Counted from the first letter of the stretch, positions 1 through 10,465 are shown. The stretch is DNA of 34,112 nt from Planctomycetota bacterium (GCA_947484275.1 CANKOY010000043.1:1-34112); one strand, 5' to 3'. Program-made: numbers and translations. The notes: generated by a model from the letters alone, not told the origin.

Positions 1-1169
<1,169 letters not shown>

Positions 1170-1173
<4 letters not shown>

Positions 1174-1679
1174 AATACTTCGTTCAAGTCAACGGTCGCC
1201 AGCACGAGGTCGACGTGGTCGAGCGCCTTGGCGAACTCAAAGTCGCTGTCAACGGCAAGCCGCTCGATCTTTCCTACGAGGAAGTCGACACGCTCGGGCA
1301 GGTGGCGCTGCTCTCCGACGGCAAGAGCTATGGCGTCTCGATCGAGGGCGACATGGCCAAAGCGTCCGTCGTGATCGCCGGCCACCTATACGCGGTCGAA
1401 ATCGAAGACGAGCGCGAAAAGGCGGCCCACGCCGCCGAGCGGGCCGCTAGCAAGGGCGGTGGCCTCGTCAAAGCGATCATGCCGGGCATCGTGGTCAAAC
1501 TGACCGTGGCTGAGGGCGACGTCGTCGAAGCCGGGCAGTCGCTGCTGATCCTCGAGGCCATGAAAATGCAGAACGAGATCGCCGCGCCCTTCGCGGGCCG
1601 GATCAAGACGATCCACGTCCGCGAGCGCGAAGCCGTCGCCGGCGGCGCGAAGCTGGTGACGATCGTGCCTGTGGAGTAG
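1170..1679 (+). CDS. Biotin carboxyl carrier protein of the acyl-CoA carboxylase
   Basis: This 169-residue carrier holds the biotin that shuttles carboxyl groups from the biotin carboxylase to a carboxyltransferase. The C-terminal biotinyl/lipoyl domain (about residues 95-169) carries the biotinylation motif LEAMKMQNE, with Lys132 as the biotin acceptor. The preceding IMPGIVVKL and following APFAGRI strands are typical of the fold. The N-terminal 95 residues form a beta-rich region like that of stand-alone carriers of propionyl/acetyl-CoA carboxylases. The frame is open further upstream, but GTG at 1170 is preferred because it gives a 4-base overlap with the biotin carboxylase stop and starts the protein at MKYFVQVNG. 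The next gene follows after 9 bases. Confidence 0.92.
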
Positions 1680-1688
1680 CTTGCATCG

Positions 1689-2705
1689 ATGGCCTCGCGC
1701 TGGAAAACGCTCCAGGACTGGATCGCGGTGCCGTCGATCACCGGCGGTGAAGCCGACTATGGGGATCTGCTCGGGCGATTCCTGTCCGAGCGCGGCTTTG
1801 CCGTGGAACGCCAAGAGGTCGCGCCAGGTCGCTTCAATGTCCTGGCTCGAGCCGGCCTGCCGCAGGTCGTCTTCTGCACGCACCTCGACACGGTGCCGCC
1901 GTTCGTTGCGCCCAGTGAGGATCGCGAATTCGTGCACGGACGCGGATCCTGCGACGCCAAGGGCCCGGCGCTGGCGATGATCGAGGCCGCGAGCACCTTG
2001 CTCGCCAACGGCGAAGACCGCATTGGATTTCTTTTCACCGTCGGTGAAGAAACCGATTCACTCGGTGCGCAAATCGCGAACGCGCGCCTGGCGGAGCCGT
2101 GGCGGCCTGCACACACGATTGTTGGCGAGCCCACGGGCAACCGATTCGTCGGCGCGCACAAGGGCATTTTCAAGGCGCGGCTCTTGGCCAAGGGCGTCGC
2201 GGGCCACAGTTCCCAGGGCGGCGGCCCCAGCGCGATCCACGAACTCGTGGACTGCCTCTCGAAGCTCCTGCGCGAGGACTGGGGCCACCACCCGAGCCTC
2301 GGCGTCGGGACTTTGAACGTCGGTGAAATTGCCGGCGGCGTGGCCGCCAACGTCATTGCCGACACGGCGAGCGCGAATCTCTTGCTGCGCGCGGTCGAAT
2401 CCCCGGACACCACCGAGGCCAAGTTGCGCCGCAACCTGTCGGCACACGTACATCTTGACTGCTTGTACAAGAACTACGCGCCCGTCGAGTTCCACGTGCC
2501 CGCGGGCGAAGCCGGCGGCACCGTGGCCTTTGGCACCGATGCGCCGCACCTTCGAAATTGGGGCACGCCGCTTTTGTACGGCCCTGGGCGCATCGAAGAC
2601 GCGCACACCGATCACGAGTGCGTGTCGAAGCGCTCACTCGAGGAAGCGATCGCGACCTACGCGAAGACCGCGGCGGACTTGCTTGCCCAGGGAGCACGGC
2701 GATGA
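1689..2705 (+). CDS. dapE: Succinyl-diaminopimelate desuccinylase-like M20 peptidase
   Basis: This 338-residue M20 metallohydrolase probably removes succinate from N-succinyl-LL-diaminopimelate in lysine/peptidoglycan precursor synthesis. All expected di-zinc residues can be seen: His65 and Asp67 in THLDTVPP, Asp89 in GRGSCDAKGP, catalytic Glu120 and metal Glu121 in VGEETDS, Glu147 in VGEPTG, and the late His306 in EDAHTDHE. The dimerisation-domain segment AKGVAGHSSQGG is present. Sequence alone does not separate DapE from ArgE (acetylornithine deacetylase). The choice of DapE rests on the immediate downstream dapD, whose start overlaps this stop by 4 bases (ATGA). A GGAG about 12 bases before the ATG may serve as ribosome binding site. 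Confidence 0.85.
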   Translation: MASRWKTLQDWIAVPSITGGEADYGDLLGRFLSERGFAVERQEVAPGRFNVLARAGLPQVVFCTHLDTVPPFVAPSEDREFVHGRGSCDAKGPALAMIEAASTLLANGEDRIGFLFTVGEETDSLGAQIANARLAEPWRPAHTIVGEPTGNRFVGAHKGIFKARLLAKGVAGHSSQGGGPSAIHELVDCLSKLLREDWGHHPSLGVGTLNVGEIAGGVAANVIADTASANLLLRAVESPDTTEAKLRRNLSAHVHLDCLYKNYAPVEFHVPAGEAGGTVAFGTDAPHLRNWGTPLLYGPGRIEDAHTDHECVSKRSLEEAIATYAKTAADLLAQGARR

Positions 2706-3511
2706 GCGAGCACCTGCAGGGCGACGAACTGCTCGACGCCTTGGAAGCGGGCGAATTGCGCGTGGCGTCGCGCGCGAGCGACGGATCCTGGGTCGTGCAC
2801 GCCTGGATCAAGAACGAACTGCTGCGGATTTTCCGCTCCAGTGAAAATGTCGTCCACGGTGACCCGCTCGAAAATCCATTGGGCGTCTTCGTCGACAAAG
2901 CCGCATTGCCCGTGCAGCGCTTCTATCCTGCGCGTCGCGTCCGGATCGTCCCCGGCGGGTCATCTGTGCGCCGCGGCGCGCACCTGGCGGCGGGCGTGAT
3001 CGCCATGCCGCCGATGTACGTCAACGTCGGCGCCTTCGTCGGCACCGGGACGATGATCGACAGCCACGCCCTGGTGGGTTCATGCGCCCAAATTGGCGAG
3101 CGCGTGCACCTGTCGGCTGCCGCGCAGATCGGCGGCGTGCTCGAACCGGCCCAGGCGCGGCCTGTAATCGTCGAAGACGACGCGTTCATCGGCGGCGGCT
3201 GCGGGATCTACGAAGGGGTCATGGTGCGCGCGCGCGCCGTGCTCTCAGCCGGCGTGGTCCTGACGGCTTCGACGCGCGTCTTCGATCTCGTGCGGGAGCA
3301 GGAACTCGGCGGCACGCGCGATGCGCCATTGGAAATTCCCGAGGGGGCGGTGGTGATCCCCGGAACGCGACCTGCCCGCGGCGCGTTCGCCGGGAAGCAC
3401 GGCCTGCAAATGCACTGCGCCCTGATCGTGAAGTACCGCGACGAGAAGACGGACAGCGCGACCGCGCTCGAGCAAGCCCTGCGGGCTGGCGACGGATCGA
3501 AGACGCCCTGA
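2702..3511 (+). CDS. dapD: 2,3,4,5-tetrahydropyridine-2,6-dicarboxylate N-succinyltransferase
   Basis: This 269-residue enzyme transfers succinate from succinyl-CoA to tetrahydrodipicolinate, the step that begins the succinylase branch of diaminopimelate and lysine synthesis. The left-handed beta-helix of hexapeptide repeats spans roughly residues 80-200. It contains the family signatures VRRGAHLAAGVI, MPPMYVNVGAFVGTGTMID, GSCAQIG, VHLSAAAQIGGVLEP and EDDAFIGGGC. Late segments AVVIPGTRP and CALIVKYRDEKT also match DapD. The frame is open upstream, but the ATG at 2702 overlapping the dapE stop gives the right length and N-terminus. Together with dapE it supplies two non-adjacent steps of the same pathway. 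Confidence 0.93.
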   Translation: MSEHLQGDELLDALEAGELRVASRASDGSWVVHAWIKNELLRIFRSSENVVHGDPLENPLGVFVDKAALPVQRFYPARRVRIVPGGSSVRRGAHLAAGVIAMPPMYVNVGAFVGTGTMIDSHALVGSCAQIGERVHLSAAAQIGGVLEPAQARPVIVEDDAFIGGGCGIYEGVMVRARAVLSAGVVLTASTRVFDLVREQELGGTRDAPLEIPEGAVVIPGTRPARGAFAGKHGLQMHCALIVKYRDEKTDSATALEQALRAGDGSKTP

Positions 3512-3579
3512 CGTTTGCGCCGAGGCGCGCCACCTCGCCCTAGCGTGGACCAAACCGCGCCAGATCGCTCCTTGGCGCG

Positions 3580-3592
3580 TAGCATGGGGCCC
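3580..3592 (+). promoter_or_regulatory. Possible -10 element just before the DUF1028 gene
   Basis: TAGCAT at 3580-3585 fits TANNNT and is followed by 7 bases before the ATG at 3593. Transcription would then start at or next to the start codon. No Shine-Dalgarno sequence is seen and no convincing -35 hexamer lies upstream. The element overlaps the alternative ATG at 3584, which argues against that start. Confidence 0.35.
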
Positions 3593-5140
3593 ATGCAGAT
3601 TCCCATGTTCCGCAAGTCCGCCGCCTGGCGCATTGCGTTGACGGTGCTCCTGACCATCTCCCTGGCCACTCGCGCCGGAGCCACCTGGTCGATCATCGCC
3701 GTGGACATGCGCACCAAACAGGTGGTTGTAGCCTCGGCCACGTGCCTCACGAGTTTCGATCTTCGCCGCTTTCTGCCGGTGGTCGTTGTGGGCCGGGGCG
3801 CCGGTTGCGCGCAGTCCTTCGTGGACACCACGGGGCAGAACCGGCTTGCGATTTGGAACGGCCTGATGGCCCAGCAACCGCCAGCGCAAATTCTGCAGGT
3901 CCTGCAGCAGATCGATCCCAATTTTCAAACGCGCCAGTACGGCATCGTGGACATGAACAACACGCCGGTGACTTTCACGGGCACCGGCGCGGGCATCGCT
4001 AAGTTCGGCGTCGCGGGCACAAGTGGCGAGATCCGCTACGCAATCCAGGGCAACGTGCTCACCGGCAACCAGGTGGTCACGGCTGCGGAGGCCGCATTCC
4101 TGGCGCTGCCCGGCGACTTGAGTTCGAAAGTCATGGCAGCGATGGAAGCAGCGCGTGCCCTCGGCGGCGACGGCCGCTGTTCGTGCAACACCAGCGCGCC
4201 GACTTCGTGCGGTGTGCCGCCGCCGAGTTTTTCGAAGTCCGCACACGTGGGCTTCTTGATCGACGCGCGCCTGGGCGACACCGACGGTGTGTGCAATTCG
4301 ACTCTCGGCTGCTCCTCGGGCAGCTACTACATGAACTTCAACGTGATCGGCAACGCGACGGCGCTCGATCCCGTGATCGACCTTGCCTCCCAGTACCACA
4401 CGTGGCGCACCGCACAGTTGGGCCACCCCGACGGTTTGAACTCGCTGGTTTTTCCCGGGGCCCAGACGCTTCCGGCGGACGGCGTGACTTCGACACAGGT
4501 GGACTTCACCTTGGTGGACATCGAGGGCATTCCTCTGCTCCAGGGCGGTGCCGCGGTGACCTTGACCAATGTGTCCGGCCAAGCGGCGGTGACCACGCCG
4601 AGCGCGGTGCTCGACCACGGCAACGGCTCGTACTCGTTTTCGTTGACTGCTGGCACGCTGCCCGGCGAGGACCAGTGGAAAATCACCGTGAACGACGGCT
4701 TCCGCCCCGCGACCCTGGCGCCGTACTTGAAGATGCGCGTGGATCCGATGTTCGATCTGCACTGCGGCTTCGATGAAATCTCGGCCTCGCGCGACACGCT
4801 TGTGCCGCTGACTTTCAATTTGGGGCCCAATGCCGCCGGGAGACGCTACTGGTTGCTGGCGAGCGCCCAGGGCACGACGCCGGGGACCCTGTTCAATGGC
4901 GTGCTGATGCCGCTCAACGCTGATCCGTTCTTCCGTCTCGCGGTGTTGAGACCGAATTCCGCGCTGTTTCCAAATTCCGCCGGACACCTGGACGCGAACG
5001 GCTACGCCCGGGCCGGATTCCAGACCTCTCAGATGCACATCACGCCCTTGATCGGTGGCCGCGTCGATTTTTCGGCGCTGGTGTTCTTCGGCGCGAATCC
5101 CGTGCACACCAGCGGCGCGGGGTTCGACGTGAAGCCCTGA
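3593..5140 (+). CDS. Secreted DUF1028 (Ntn-hydrolase fold) protein with C-terminal beta domains
   Basis: About 515 residues. A signal peptide (basic FRK, hydrophobic core, then Ala-Gly-Ala at 28-30) leads into TWSIIAVD, the exact beginning of a DUF1028 domain (about 31-255). Cleavage after Ala30 would leave Thr31 as the N-terminal residue. Known DUF1028 structures have the Ntn-hydrolase fold, in which such a residue is the nucleophile; no substrate is established. Four clustered cysteines at about 195-205 suggest disulfides, consistent with export. An Ig/invasin-like region (about 300-385) follows, then a C-terminal beta domain that I recognise as planctomycete-like. Starts at 3584, 3593 and 3605 are in frame; 3593 is chosen from the -10-like TAGCAT. 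It ends 33 bases from the convergent FadJ-like gene. Confidence 0.82.
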   Translation: MQIPMFRKSAAWRIALTVLLTISLATRAGATWSIIAVDMRTKQVVVASATCLTSFDLRRFLPVVVVGRGAGCAQSFVDTTGQNRLAIWNGLMAQQPPAQILQVLQQIDPNFQTRQYGIVDMNNTPVTFTGTGAGIAKFGVAGTSGEIRYAIQGNVLTGNQVVTAAEAAFLALPGDLSSKVMAAMEAARALGGDGRCSCNTSAPTSCGVPPPSFSKSAHVGFLIDARLGDTDGVCNSTLGCSSGSYYMNFNVIGNATALDPVIDLASQYHTWRTAQLGHPDGLNSLVFPGAQTLPADGVTSTQVDFTLVDIEGIPLLQGGAAVTLTNVSGQAAVTTPSAVLDHGNGSYSFSLTAGTLPGEDQWKITVNDGFRPATLAPYLKMRVDPMFDLHCGFDEISASRDTLVPLTFNLGPNAAGRRYWLLASAQGTTPGTLFNGVLMPLNADPFFRLAVLRPNSALFPNSAGHLDANGYARAGFQTSQMHITPLIGGRVDFSALVFFGANPVHTSGAGFDVKP

Positions 5141-5173
5141 GCAAACTATGCGCGGGGCCAGGTCACCGGACGA

Positions 5174-7384
5174 CTACGACTTCTCGCCGTGGAAGCTCGT
5201 GTTCGCCTCCGCCATGGCGCGTAGTCTCGGCGCCGGCTTGAAGCGCGCGCTGCCATTGGTGCGCGCCAAGATGTCCGGCGCGCCGCAGATGCGCTGCAGG
5301 CGCCCGAGAACGTCGCGGGCGCCCAGGGAATCGGCCCAGCGCAACAGTCCGCCGCGGAAGGGGGGGAAGCCCATGCCGAACACCGTGGCGAGATCGAGTT
5401 CGCGCGGGCCGTCGACCACCTGCTCCTCTAGGAGCAGCGCGGCCTCGTTGAGCATCGCCATCGACAAGTAGTCGAGGATCACCTGCTCGGAGTAGTCCGT
5501 AACGACCGAACTGGGGGCCGGTCGCAGGCGCGCGATGTCGGGGTTGACCTGCCGCGTCTGTTTGCCGTGAACGTAGAAGCCGCGGCCACTTTTCTTGCCG
5601 CGCAATCCCGCGGCGAGCATGCGCTTCAGAAGTTCCGACGCCTGCATGCGCTCGCCAAAGGCAGCCTCCAGGGACTCCGCCGCGTGCGCGGCGATGTCGA
5701 GGCCGACTTCGTCGAGCAATTCGAGCGGGCCCATGGGCAGGCCAAAGTCGCGTGCGATGCGGTCGATGCGCTCCACCTCGACGCCGGCTTCGAACAAGCG
5801 CGCGGCCTCGTCGAGGTACGGCGCCAGCAGGCGGTTGACCACGAACCCCGCGCGATCCGCCGTGATCACCGGCGTCTTGCCAAGCTTGAGCGCCAGGCGC
5901 GCCACGGCGTGCACGACCTCGGTCGAGGTCTGGGCTCCGCGGACCACTTCAACCAGCGGCATCTGCGGCACGGGATTGAAAAAGTGCATGCCCACCACGC
6001 GCTCGGGGCTCGGAATCTCGGCGGCGATGGCATCCACGGAAAGCGACGACGTGTTCGTGGCGAGGATCGCGTCGGCGGGCAGTCGGCGCGCCAACTCGCC
6101 GAACACACTGAGCTTGGCGTCCATTCGCTCCGCCACAGCCTCGATCACCACGTCGCAAGCCGAAAGGCCCTTCAGTCCCTCGCCGACCGCAAGCCGATCG
6201 ATGGCCCCGTTGCGTTCGTGGGCAGGCGAGCGCTTGCGCCGTGCGTCCTTCGCGACCGCCGCGCGGTGGGCGTGGAGCGCCTTGTCCAATGGCGCGCGCA
6301 CAACATCGGAGAGCCGCGTCCACAGTCCTTTCTGCGCCGCGAGCGTGGCGACGCCCGCGCCCATGACGCCCGCTCCGACCACGCCCAGGCTCGTGAGCTC
6401 GCGCGCCTCGCGGCCGTCGGGCAATTTCGAAAGGCGCTTCGCGTCTTCGGACAGGCGAAAAATCCGCACGAGATTCTTGCACTGTGGGCTGACCATCAAA
6501 GTCGAGAGCGCGGCGGCTTCGCGTTCGAGGCCCTGCTCCAATTTCACGGAAGGCGCCTCGAGGATCAGCGGAATCACGGCCAGCGGCGCGGGGTAATGCC
6601 CGCGAGTCTTGGCCATGACCTGCTCGGTCACTTTGCGGCGGATCACGGCCCGGGCCAGGGGATTTCGGTCCACAATCCAGGTCCAGGCTCCGCGCTCGTA
6701 GGGCGTACAGCGCGTGCGGCCCATGGCGATGTCGCCCGCCACGCGCAGCAGGTACTCAGGCCAAGTCAGACGATCGACCAATCCCGCGCGCAGGGCGCGG
6801 CGCGGATCGAACAGGCGTCCGCTGAGAATCGCGTCGAGGGCTGCCGGCACTCCGATGCGCCGCGGCAAGCGTTGGGATCCTCCCCAACCGGGCAGGATGC
6901 CGAGCAGCACTTCGGGCAGGCCGATTTTCGTGCTCGGATGGTCGGCGAGCACAATGCGATCGCAGGCGAGCGCGAGCTCGAACGCACCGCCGGGGACCGG
7001 TCCGCCAACCGCGGCGACCTTGAAAACCGGGAGGCGCGCCAGCTTCTGGAAAATCCCCTGTCCGTAGCGGCCGAGCTCAAGGGCCAAGGCCGCGTCCTGC
7101 ACTTGAACCAGGGACTCCAGGTCGGCGCCGGCGGCGAACGATGTCGGCTCACGGCCGCAAATCACCACGGCGCGCAGTCCGTTGTCGCTGGCGAGCACCT
7201 CGATCGCGCGCTCGAGGTCGCGCATCAAGGCCAGGTCGAGCACCGCCAGCCTGCGATGGGGCGGATCGAGCACGAGGCGGGCCAAGCCGGGCTCGGGGCG
7301 TTCGATGCGCACGCAGGCACCGGCAGGCGGCGCATCGGCGGGCATCAGGGCCTCGAAGGCTTGATTCACGGTGGCGGGATTCAT
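5174..7384 (-). CDS. FadJ-like bifunctional enoyl-CoA hydratase / 3-hydroxyacyl-CoA dehydrogenase
   Basis: This 736-residue multifunctional alpha subunit carries out the second and third steps of beta-oxidation. The N-terminal crotonase domain keeps both catalytic glutamates: Glu136 in [12 protein letters not shown] and Glu158 in IGLPE. Their 22-residue spacing resembles FadJ rather than FadB. The NAD-binding domain begins at GAGVMG (337-342). The dehydrogenase catalytic His467 (GMHFFNPV) and Glu479 (PLVEVV) are present, followed by the C-terminal helical domain. The ATG at 7384 overlaps the stop of the upstream thiolase by 4 bases, so the enzyme pair is translationally coupled and probably forms the usual alpha/beta complex. 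An upstream extension to 7435 is rejected because it lies inside the thiolase gene. Confidence 0.94.
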   Translation of the reverse strand: MNPATVNQAFEALMPADAPPAGACVRIERPEPGLARLVLDPPHRRLAVLDLALMRDLERAIEVLASDNGLRAVVICGREPTSFAAGADLESLVQVQDAALALELGRYGQGIFQKLARLPVFKVAAVGGPVPGGAFELALACDRIVLADHPSTKIGLPEVLLGILPGWGGSQRLPRRIGVPAALDAILSGRLFDPRRALRAGLVDRLTWPEYLLRVAGDIAMGRTRCTPYERGAWTWIVDRNPLARAVIRRKVTEQVMAKTRGHYPAPLAVIPLILEAPSVKLEQGLEREAAALSTLMVSPQCKNLVRIFRLSEDAKRLSKLPDGREARELTSLGVVGAGVMGAGVATLAAQKGLWTRLSDVVRAPLDKALHAHRAAVAKDARRKRSPAHERNGAIDRLAVGEGLKGLSACDVVIEAVAERMDAKLSVFGELARRLPADAILATNTSSLSVDAIAAEIPSPERVVGMHFFNPVPQMPLVEVVRGAQTSTEVVHAVARLALKLGKTPVITADRAGFVVNRLLAPYLDEAARLFEAGVEVERIDRIARDFGLPMGPLELLDEVGLDIAAHAAESLEAAFGERMQASELLKRMLAAGLRGKKSGRGFYVHGKQTRQVNPDIARLRPAPSSVVTDYSEQVILDYLSMAMLNEAALLLEEQVVDGPRELDLATVFGMGFPPFRGGLLRWADSLGARDVLGRLQRICGAPDILARTNGSARFKPAPRLRAMAEANTSFHGEKS

Positions 7385-8850
7385 TGCGCGCACCTCTCGA
7401 GCACCACGGCTCCGCCTTGACCGCCGCCGATGCACAGGGTCGCGAGGGCCAGTTCAGAATCCTGCACGGCCAACTCGATTGCGCTGGTCAGAAGCAAGCG
7501 TGCGCCCGTGGCGCCCACGGGATGTCCCAGGGCGATCGCGCCGCCGTTTCGATTCAGGCGCGCGGGATCGATTTCGCCGAGGGCAGTGTCGCGGCCGAGG
7601 TACTCCCGGGCGAAGGTCGAACTCGCGAACGCCCGCTGGCAGGCGAGCACCTGGGCCGCAAATGCCTCATTCAATTCGATGCTGCCCATGTCAGCGAGCG
7701 TCGCGCCCGCTTGATCGAGCGCGATGGCGCTTGCGAACACCGGCCCCAGTCCCATGCGCGCGGGATCGAGACCTGCCCAGGCCCAGGATCGAATTCCCGC
7801 CAGCGGCGTGAGCCCCAGGGCGCGCGCTTTCTCCGGCGATGCGATCAAGAGCGCCGTGGCGCCGTCCGTTATGCCGCAGGAATTGCCTACGGTGACGATG
7901 CCGTCGGGGCGCTCGAAGTAGGGTTTCAACTTCGCCAGCCCCTCGATGCTCTGTCCGTCGCGGATACCGTCGTCGTGCAGCGTAGCCGCGGTGCCGTCCT
8001 TGGCACCCAGCGGCAGGTGCGCGACGATTTCGCGCGCCAGTCGGCCGCTGTCGCGAGCTCGCGCGGCGCGCAGATGACTCTCACAGGCGTAGCGATCCGC
8101 CTCTTCGCGCGTGATCGCGAAATCGCGCGCCAGGAGTTCGGCGGTGCGGCCCATGATCATGCCGCTGACCGGATCCGTCAGGCCTTCCATCAGCGCGACG
8201 CGCGGCTTGAGGAAGCTCGGGCGGAAACTGGCCAGAGCCATGGCCCGCGCGCCAACGGAGCGGGCGCGCGAGAGGCGCTCGAACATGGCGGTCATCCCCG
8301 GACCAAAGGTCAGCGGGTATTGGCTCATCATTTCCACGCCGACGCACAGGAACAAATCACCGCGGCCGGCTTCGATCAGCGCGCAGGCGCTGGTCACAGC
8401 GTCCATGCCGCTGGCGCAATTGCGGCCTATGGTGCGGGCGGGGACATTGCGCGGCACTCCCGCGCGCAAGGCGAGCACGCGCGCGACGTTGGCTTGATCC
8501 TGGGGTGGTCCGACGCAACCGACGATGACCTCGTCGATCCACTGCGGCTTCACGCCGCTCTGGGCCAGAAGTTCGCGGGCCGCGGCCGCCCCAAGGTGCG
8601 CGGCGTCCTCGGATCGGTAGACACCGCCTGCCCGCGCCTGGGGCAAGCGCAGGCCCGCGCCGATCACGCAGCGCGGCTTTGGACTGGGCCTCAGGACCAC
8701 AGGCTGAGCGCGAGGCTCGGTCCGGGGCTCGAATTCCCAGCCAGGAGCACCGGCGGCGATTGCGGCGGTCGCCGAACGCGCGCTTTGGGTGCTCGGAAGA
8801 TCCAATTCGCCATGGGCAGTCGAGGGCGAGTCACTTGGGCCGGAGGTCAA
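7381..8850 (-). CDS. Acetyl-CoA acyltransferase (thiolase, beta-oxidation type)
   Basis: This thiolase cleaves 3-ketoacyl-CoA to acetyl-CoA and a shortened acyl-CoA. The catalytic set is intact: nucleophile Cys145 in GRNCASGMD, His443 in GGAIALGHPVGATGAR and Cys473 in CIGGGQGG, with the NEAFA loop at 394-398. The 489-residue reading starts at a TTG (8850) that is preceded by AAGGAG about 10 bases upstream and overlaps the end of the CoA-ligase gene by 20 bases. The first 58 residues are a low-complexity extension before the thiolase fold begins at PRCVIGAG. A later non-ATG start, such as a GTG near residue 51, is possible. It sits between the ligase and FadJ-like genes in one operon. Confidence 0.92.
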   Translation of the reverse strand: MTSGPSDSPSTAHGELDLPSTQSARSATAAIAAGAPGWEFEPRTEPRAQPVVLRPSPKPRCVIGAGLRLPQARAGGVYRSEDAAHLGAAAARELLAQSGVKPQWIDEVIVGCVGPPQDQANVARVLALRAGVPRNVPARTIGRNCASGMDAVTSACALIEAGRGDLFLCVGVEMMSQYPLTFGPGMTAMFERLSRARSVGARAMALASFRPSFLKPRVALMEGLTDPVSGMIMGRTAELLARDFAITREEADRYACESHLRAARARDSGRLAREIVAHLPLGAKDGTAATLHDDGIRDGQSIEGLAKLKPYFERPDGIVTVGNSCGITDGATALLIASPEKARALGLTPLAGIRSWAWAGLDPARMGLGPVFASAIALDQAGATLADMGSIELNEAFAAQVLACQRAFASSTFAREYLGRDTALGEIDPARLNRNGGAIALGHPVGATGARLLLTSAIELAVQDSELALATLCIGGGQGGAVVLERCAQ

Positions 8851-10309
8851 GGTAACGCTTCTCCTTCATCTCACTCTCCATCCCGAGGTAGCCGAGCATC
8901 TCGCTCAGCGAAAAGGCCTGCACGCGATTGGGCGCGACTTCCGTCGCCAACAGGATCGCCTTGGAAATCTCGCGCGCCGTGGCTTGGCCGTCGGCGTCGG
9001 AGCGCGCGGCGAAGCGCACTTCCAGCTCGTCGAGCTCGAGGGGGTCGTCGTTTTTCTTCTTTATGACGACCTGCCACTCTTCGACATCGCGCATCTGCAT
9101 CAGCACGCTGCCCATGCTCGACATGTCCACCAGCGTGCCCTTGACCTTGGTCAGGTTCAACGCGTGTTGCTCGCTGACGCGGCGCAGTTCGCTGCCGATG
9201 CGCGGCACCGTGCGACCGCAGTGTGGGCAGGGCGTCGTGACGATTCCGCCGATGCACAGATCGCCGGTGCGGTAGCGCAGCACGCACGTGCCGTGTCCGG
9301 TCAGGCCGGTGTAGACCAATTCGCCGTCGTGACCCTCGGGTACGGGCGCACCGGTTTTGGGATCGACCATTTCGAACACGCCGAGATCGGGGTGCACGTG
9401 ATAGCCGCTGGAAATGTCGTAGGCGGTCGGACACTCCGAGAAGGCCATGCGCGCTTCGGTGAAGCCGTAAGTGCCCAAAATCGTGACCTCGCCCGCGCCG
9501 CAGGCCTGCAGGGCTTCTCGCATTTTGTGCTTGAGCCCCGGCGGAACTTTTTCAGCGCCGAGCACAACGGTCTTGACCTTGGAGAGGTTGCGCTTCTCCG
9601 CAGCCGCCTGACGCAGCATGTGGTAGAGGAAACCTGGCGTTCCTACCAACGCGGTGGCACCGATGCGTTCCGCCAGGCGGATGTTGCCGTCGGTGCCCAT
9701 GACTTTTCCACCGCCCGAGGGCACCACCATGCGCCCGGTGGTGAAGCCGCCGATCGTCAGGGCCCAAAAGGCCAAGTGCGGCGCGAAGGGAAACAGATTG
9801 GCGATGCGCTCGTCGTTCGAATCGATCTTGGCGATGTCGAACATGCGCGAGATCGCCTCGCCTAGGACGTCGAGGTCGTGGGGCGTGTAGGCGAATGCCA
9901 CCGGTTCGCTGGAGCGGCCGGTGGTGAAGGTCAAGAAATTCGGCGTGTAGGCGTAGGTGAGCTCCTCGCGCGCCTGCTCGCCGCCCACGAGCAATCCCGC
10001 CTTGCGTAGGGTCGGCCAATGGGCGCGGATCAGATCGGGCGTGGGTTTCAGGATGAAATCCGTGCGCCGTGCCGGATCGGACTGAGCCGCCAGCAGGTCC
10101 TTCTTGGTGGTGAAAGGCAGCCGGACGAGGTCGTCCACGCCGCGGATCGAATCCGGGTCGACGCCGGCCCCGTCGAACACGCGCCGGTACCAGGCCGAGA
10201 AGGGGTAGAGCTCCTCGCGCACGTGTTTGGCCAGGGCCTGGTCCTGGATGTGCCGCAGCTCTGAGGCCGAGGCTCGCGCCAGTCCGATCCAGGGGCTCTT
10301 GCCCTTCAT
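8831..10309 (-). CDS. PaaK-like acyl-/aryl-CoA ligase (AMP-forming)
   Basis: This 492-residue adenylate-forming ligase of the phenylacetate-CoA ligase/F390-synthetase group activates a carboxylic acid to its CoA ester. Visible features are LPFTTKKDLL near the N-terminus, the phosphate loop TFTTGRSSEPV, YGFTEARM (the family's Y-G-x-T-E), YRTGDL, and a CPHCGR cysteine pair preceded by Cys in the DLC segment, which may form a small metal site. It is the first gene of a three-gene operon with thiolase and FadJ-like enzyme, so its product probably feeds beta-oxidation. Whether the acid is fatty or aromatic cannot be read from the sequence. The ATG at 10309 is the only reasonable start; the frame stays open upstream only as antisense to the patatin gene. 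Confidence 0.88.
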   Translation of the reverse strand: MKGKSPWIGLARASASELRHIQDQALAKHVREELYPFSAWYRRVFDGAGVDPDSIRGVDDLVRLPFTTKKDLLAAQSDPARRTDFILKPTPDLIRAHWPTLRKAGLLVGGEQAREELTYAYTPNFLTFTTGRSSEPVAFAYTPHDLDVLGEAISRMFDIAKIDSNDERIANLFPFAPHLAFWALTIGGFTTGRMVVPSGGGKVMGTDGNIRLAERIGATALVGTPGFLYHMLRQAAAEKRNLSKVKTVVLGAEKVPPGLKHKMREALQACGAGEVTILGTYGFTEARMAFSECPTAYDISSGYHVHPDLGVFEMVDPKTGAPVPEGHDGELVYTGLTGHGTCVLRYRTGDLCIGGIVTTPCPHCGRTVPRIGSELRRVSEQHALNLTKVKGTLVDMSSMGSVLMQMRDVEEWQVVIKKKNDDPLELDELEVRFAARSDADGQATAREISKAILLATEVAPNRVQAFSLSEMLGYLGMESEMKEKRYLDLRPK

Positions 10310-10465
10310 GATTGAGCGGAATCCATGGGAACCAACTTGCGGACCCGAGTGCCGCCGCTCAAGTCCGCAGTTAGGAATGCGCGCGAAGTCGAGGGTCCAA
10401 GGCGCGGTTCCAGGATTCGGGAGGCGTTGGGCTGGCGGCGCTCGGGGGACCGGGCGCAAGGTCCG
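10310..10465. promoter_or_regulatory. Divergent intergenic region between CoA-ligase operon and patatin gene
   Basis: This 156-base gap separates two divergent start codons, so promoters for both directions should lie here. I see no clear -35/-10 pair. The only Shine-Dalgarno-like sequence is AAGG, 5 bases before the patatin ATG. No operator-like inverted repeat stands out. Confidence 0.4.

Noticed and set aside
3245-5107. A 620-codon open frame on the - strand
   Set aside because: It is antisense to dapD and the DUF1028 gene, both of which have clear family motifs. The Arg/His/Gln-rich translation matches no family and is a by-product of high GC at third positions.
5567-9066. Two long + strand frames (5567-7420 and 7141-9066)
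   Set aside because: They are antisense to the FadJ-like and thiolase genes, whose catalytic residues are all conserved; the translations are low-complexity and motif-free.
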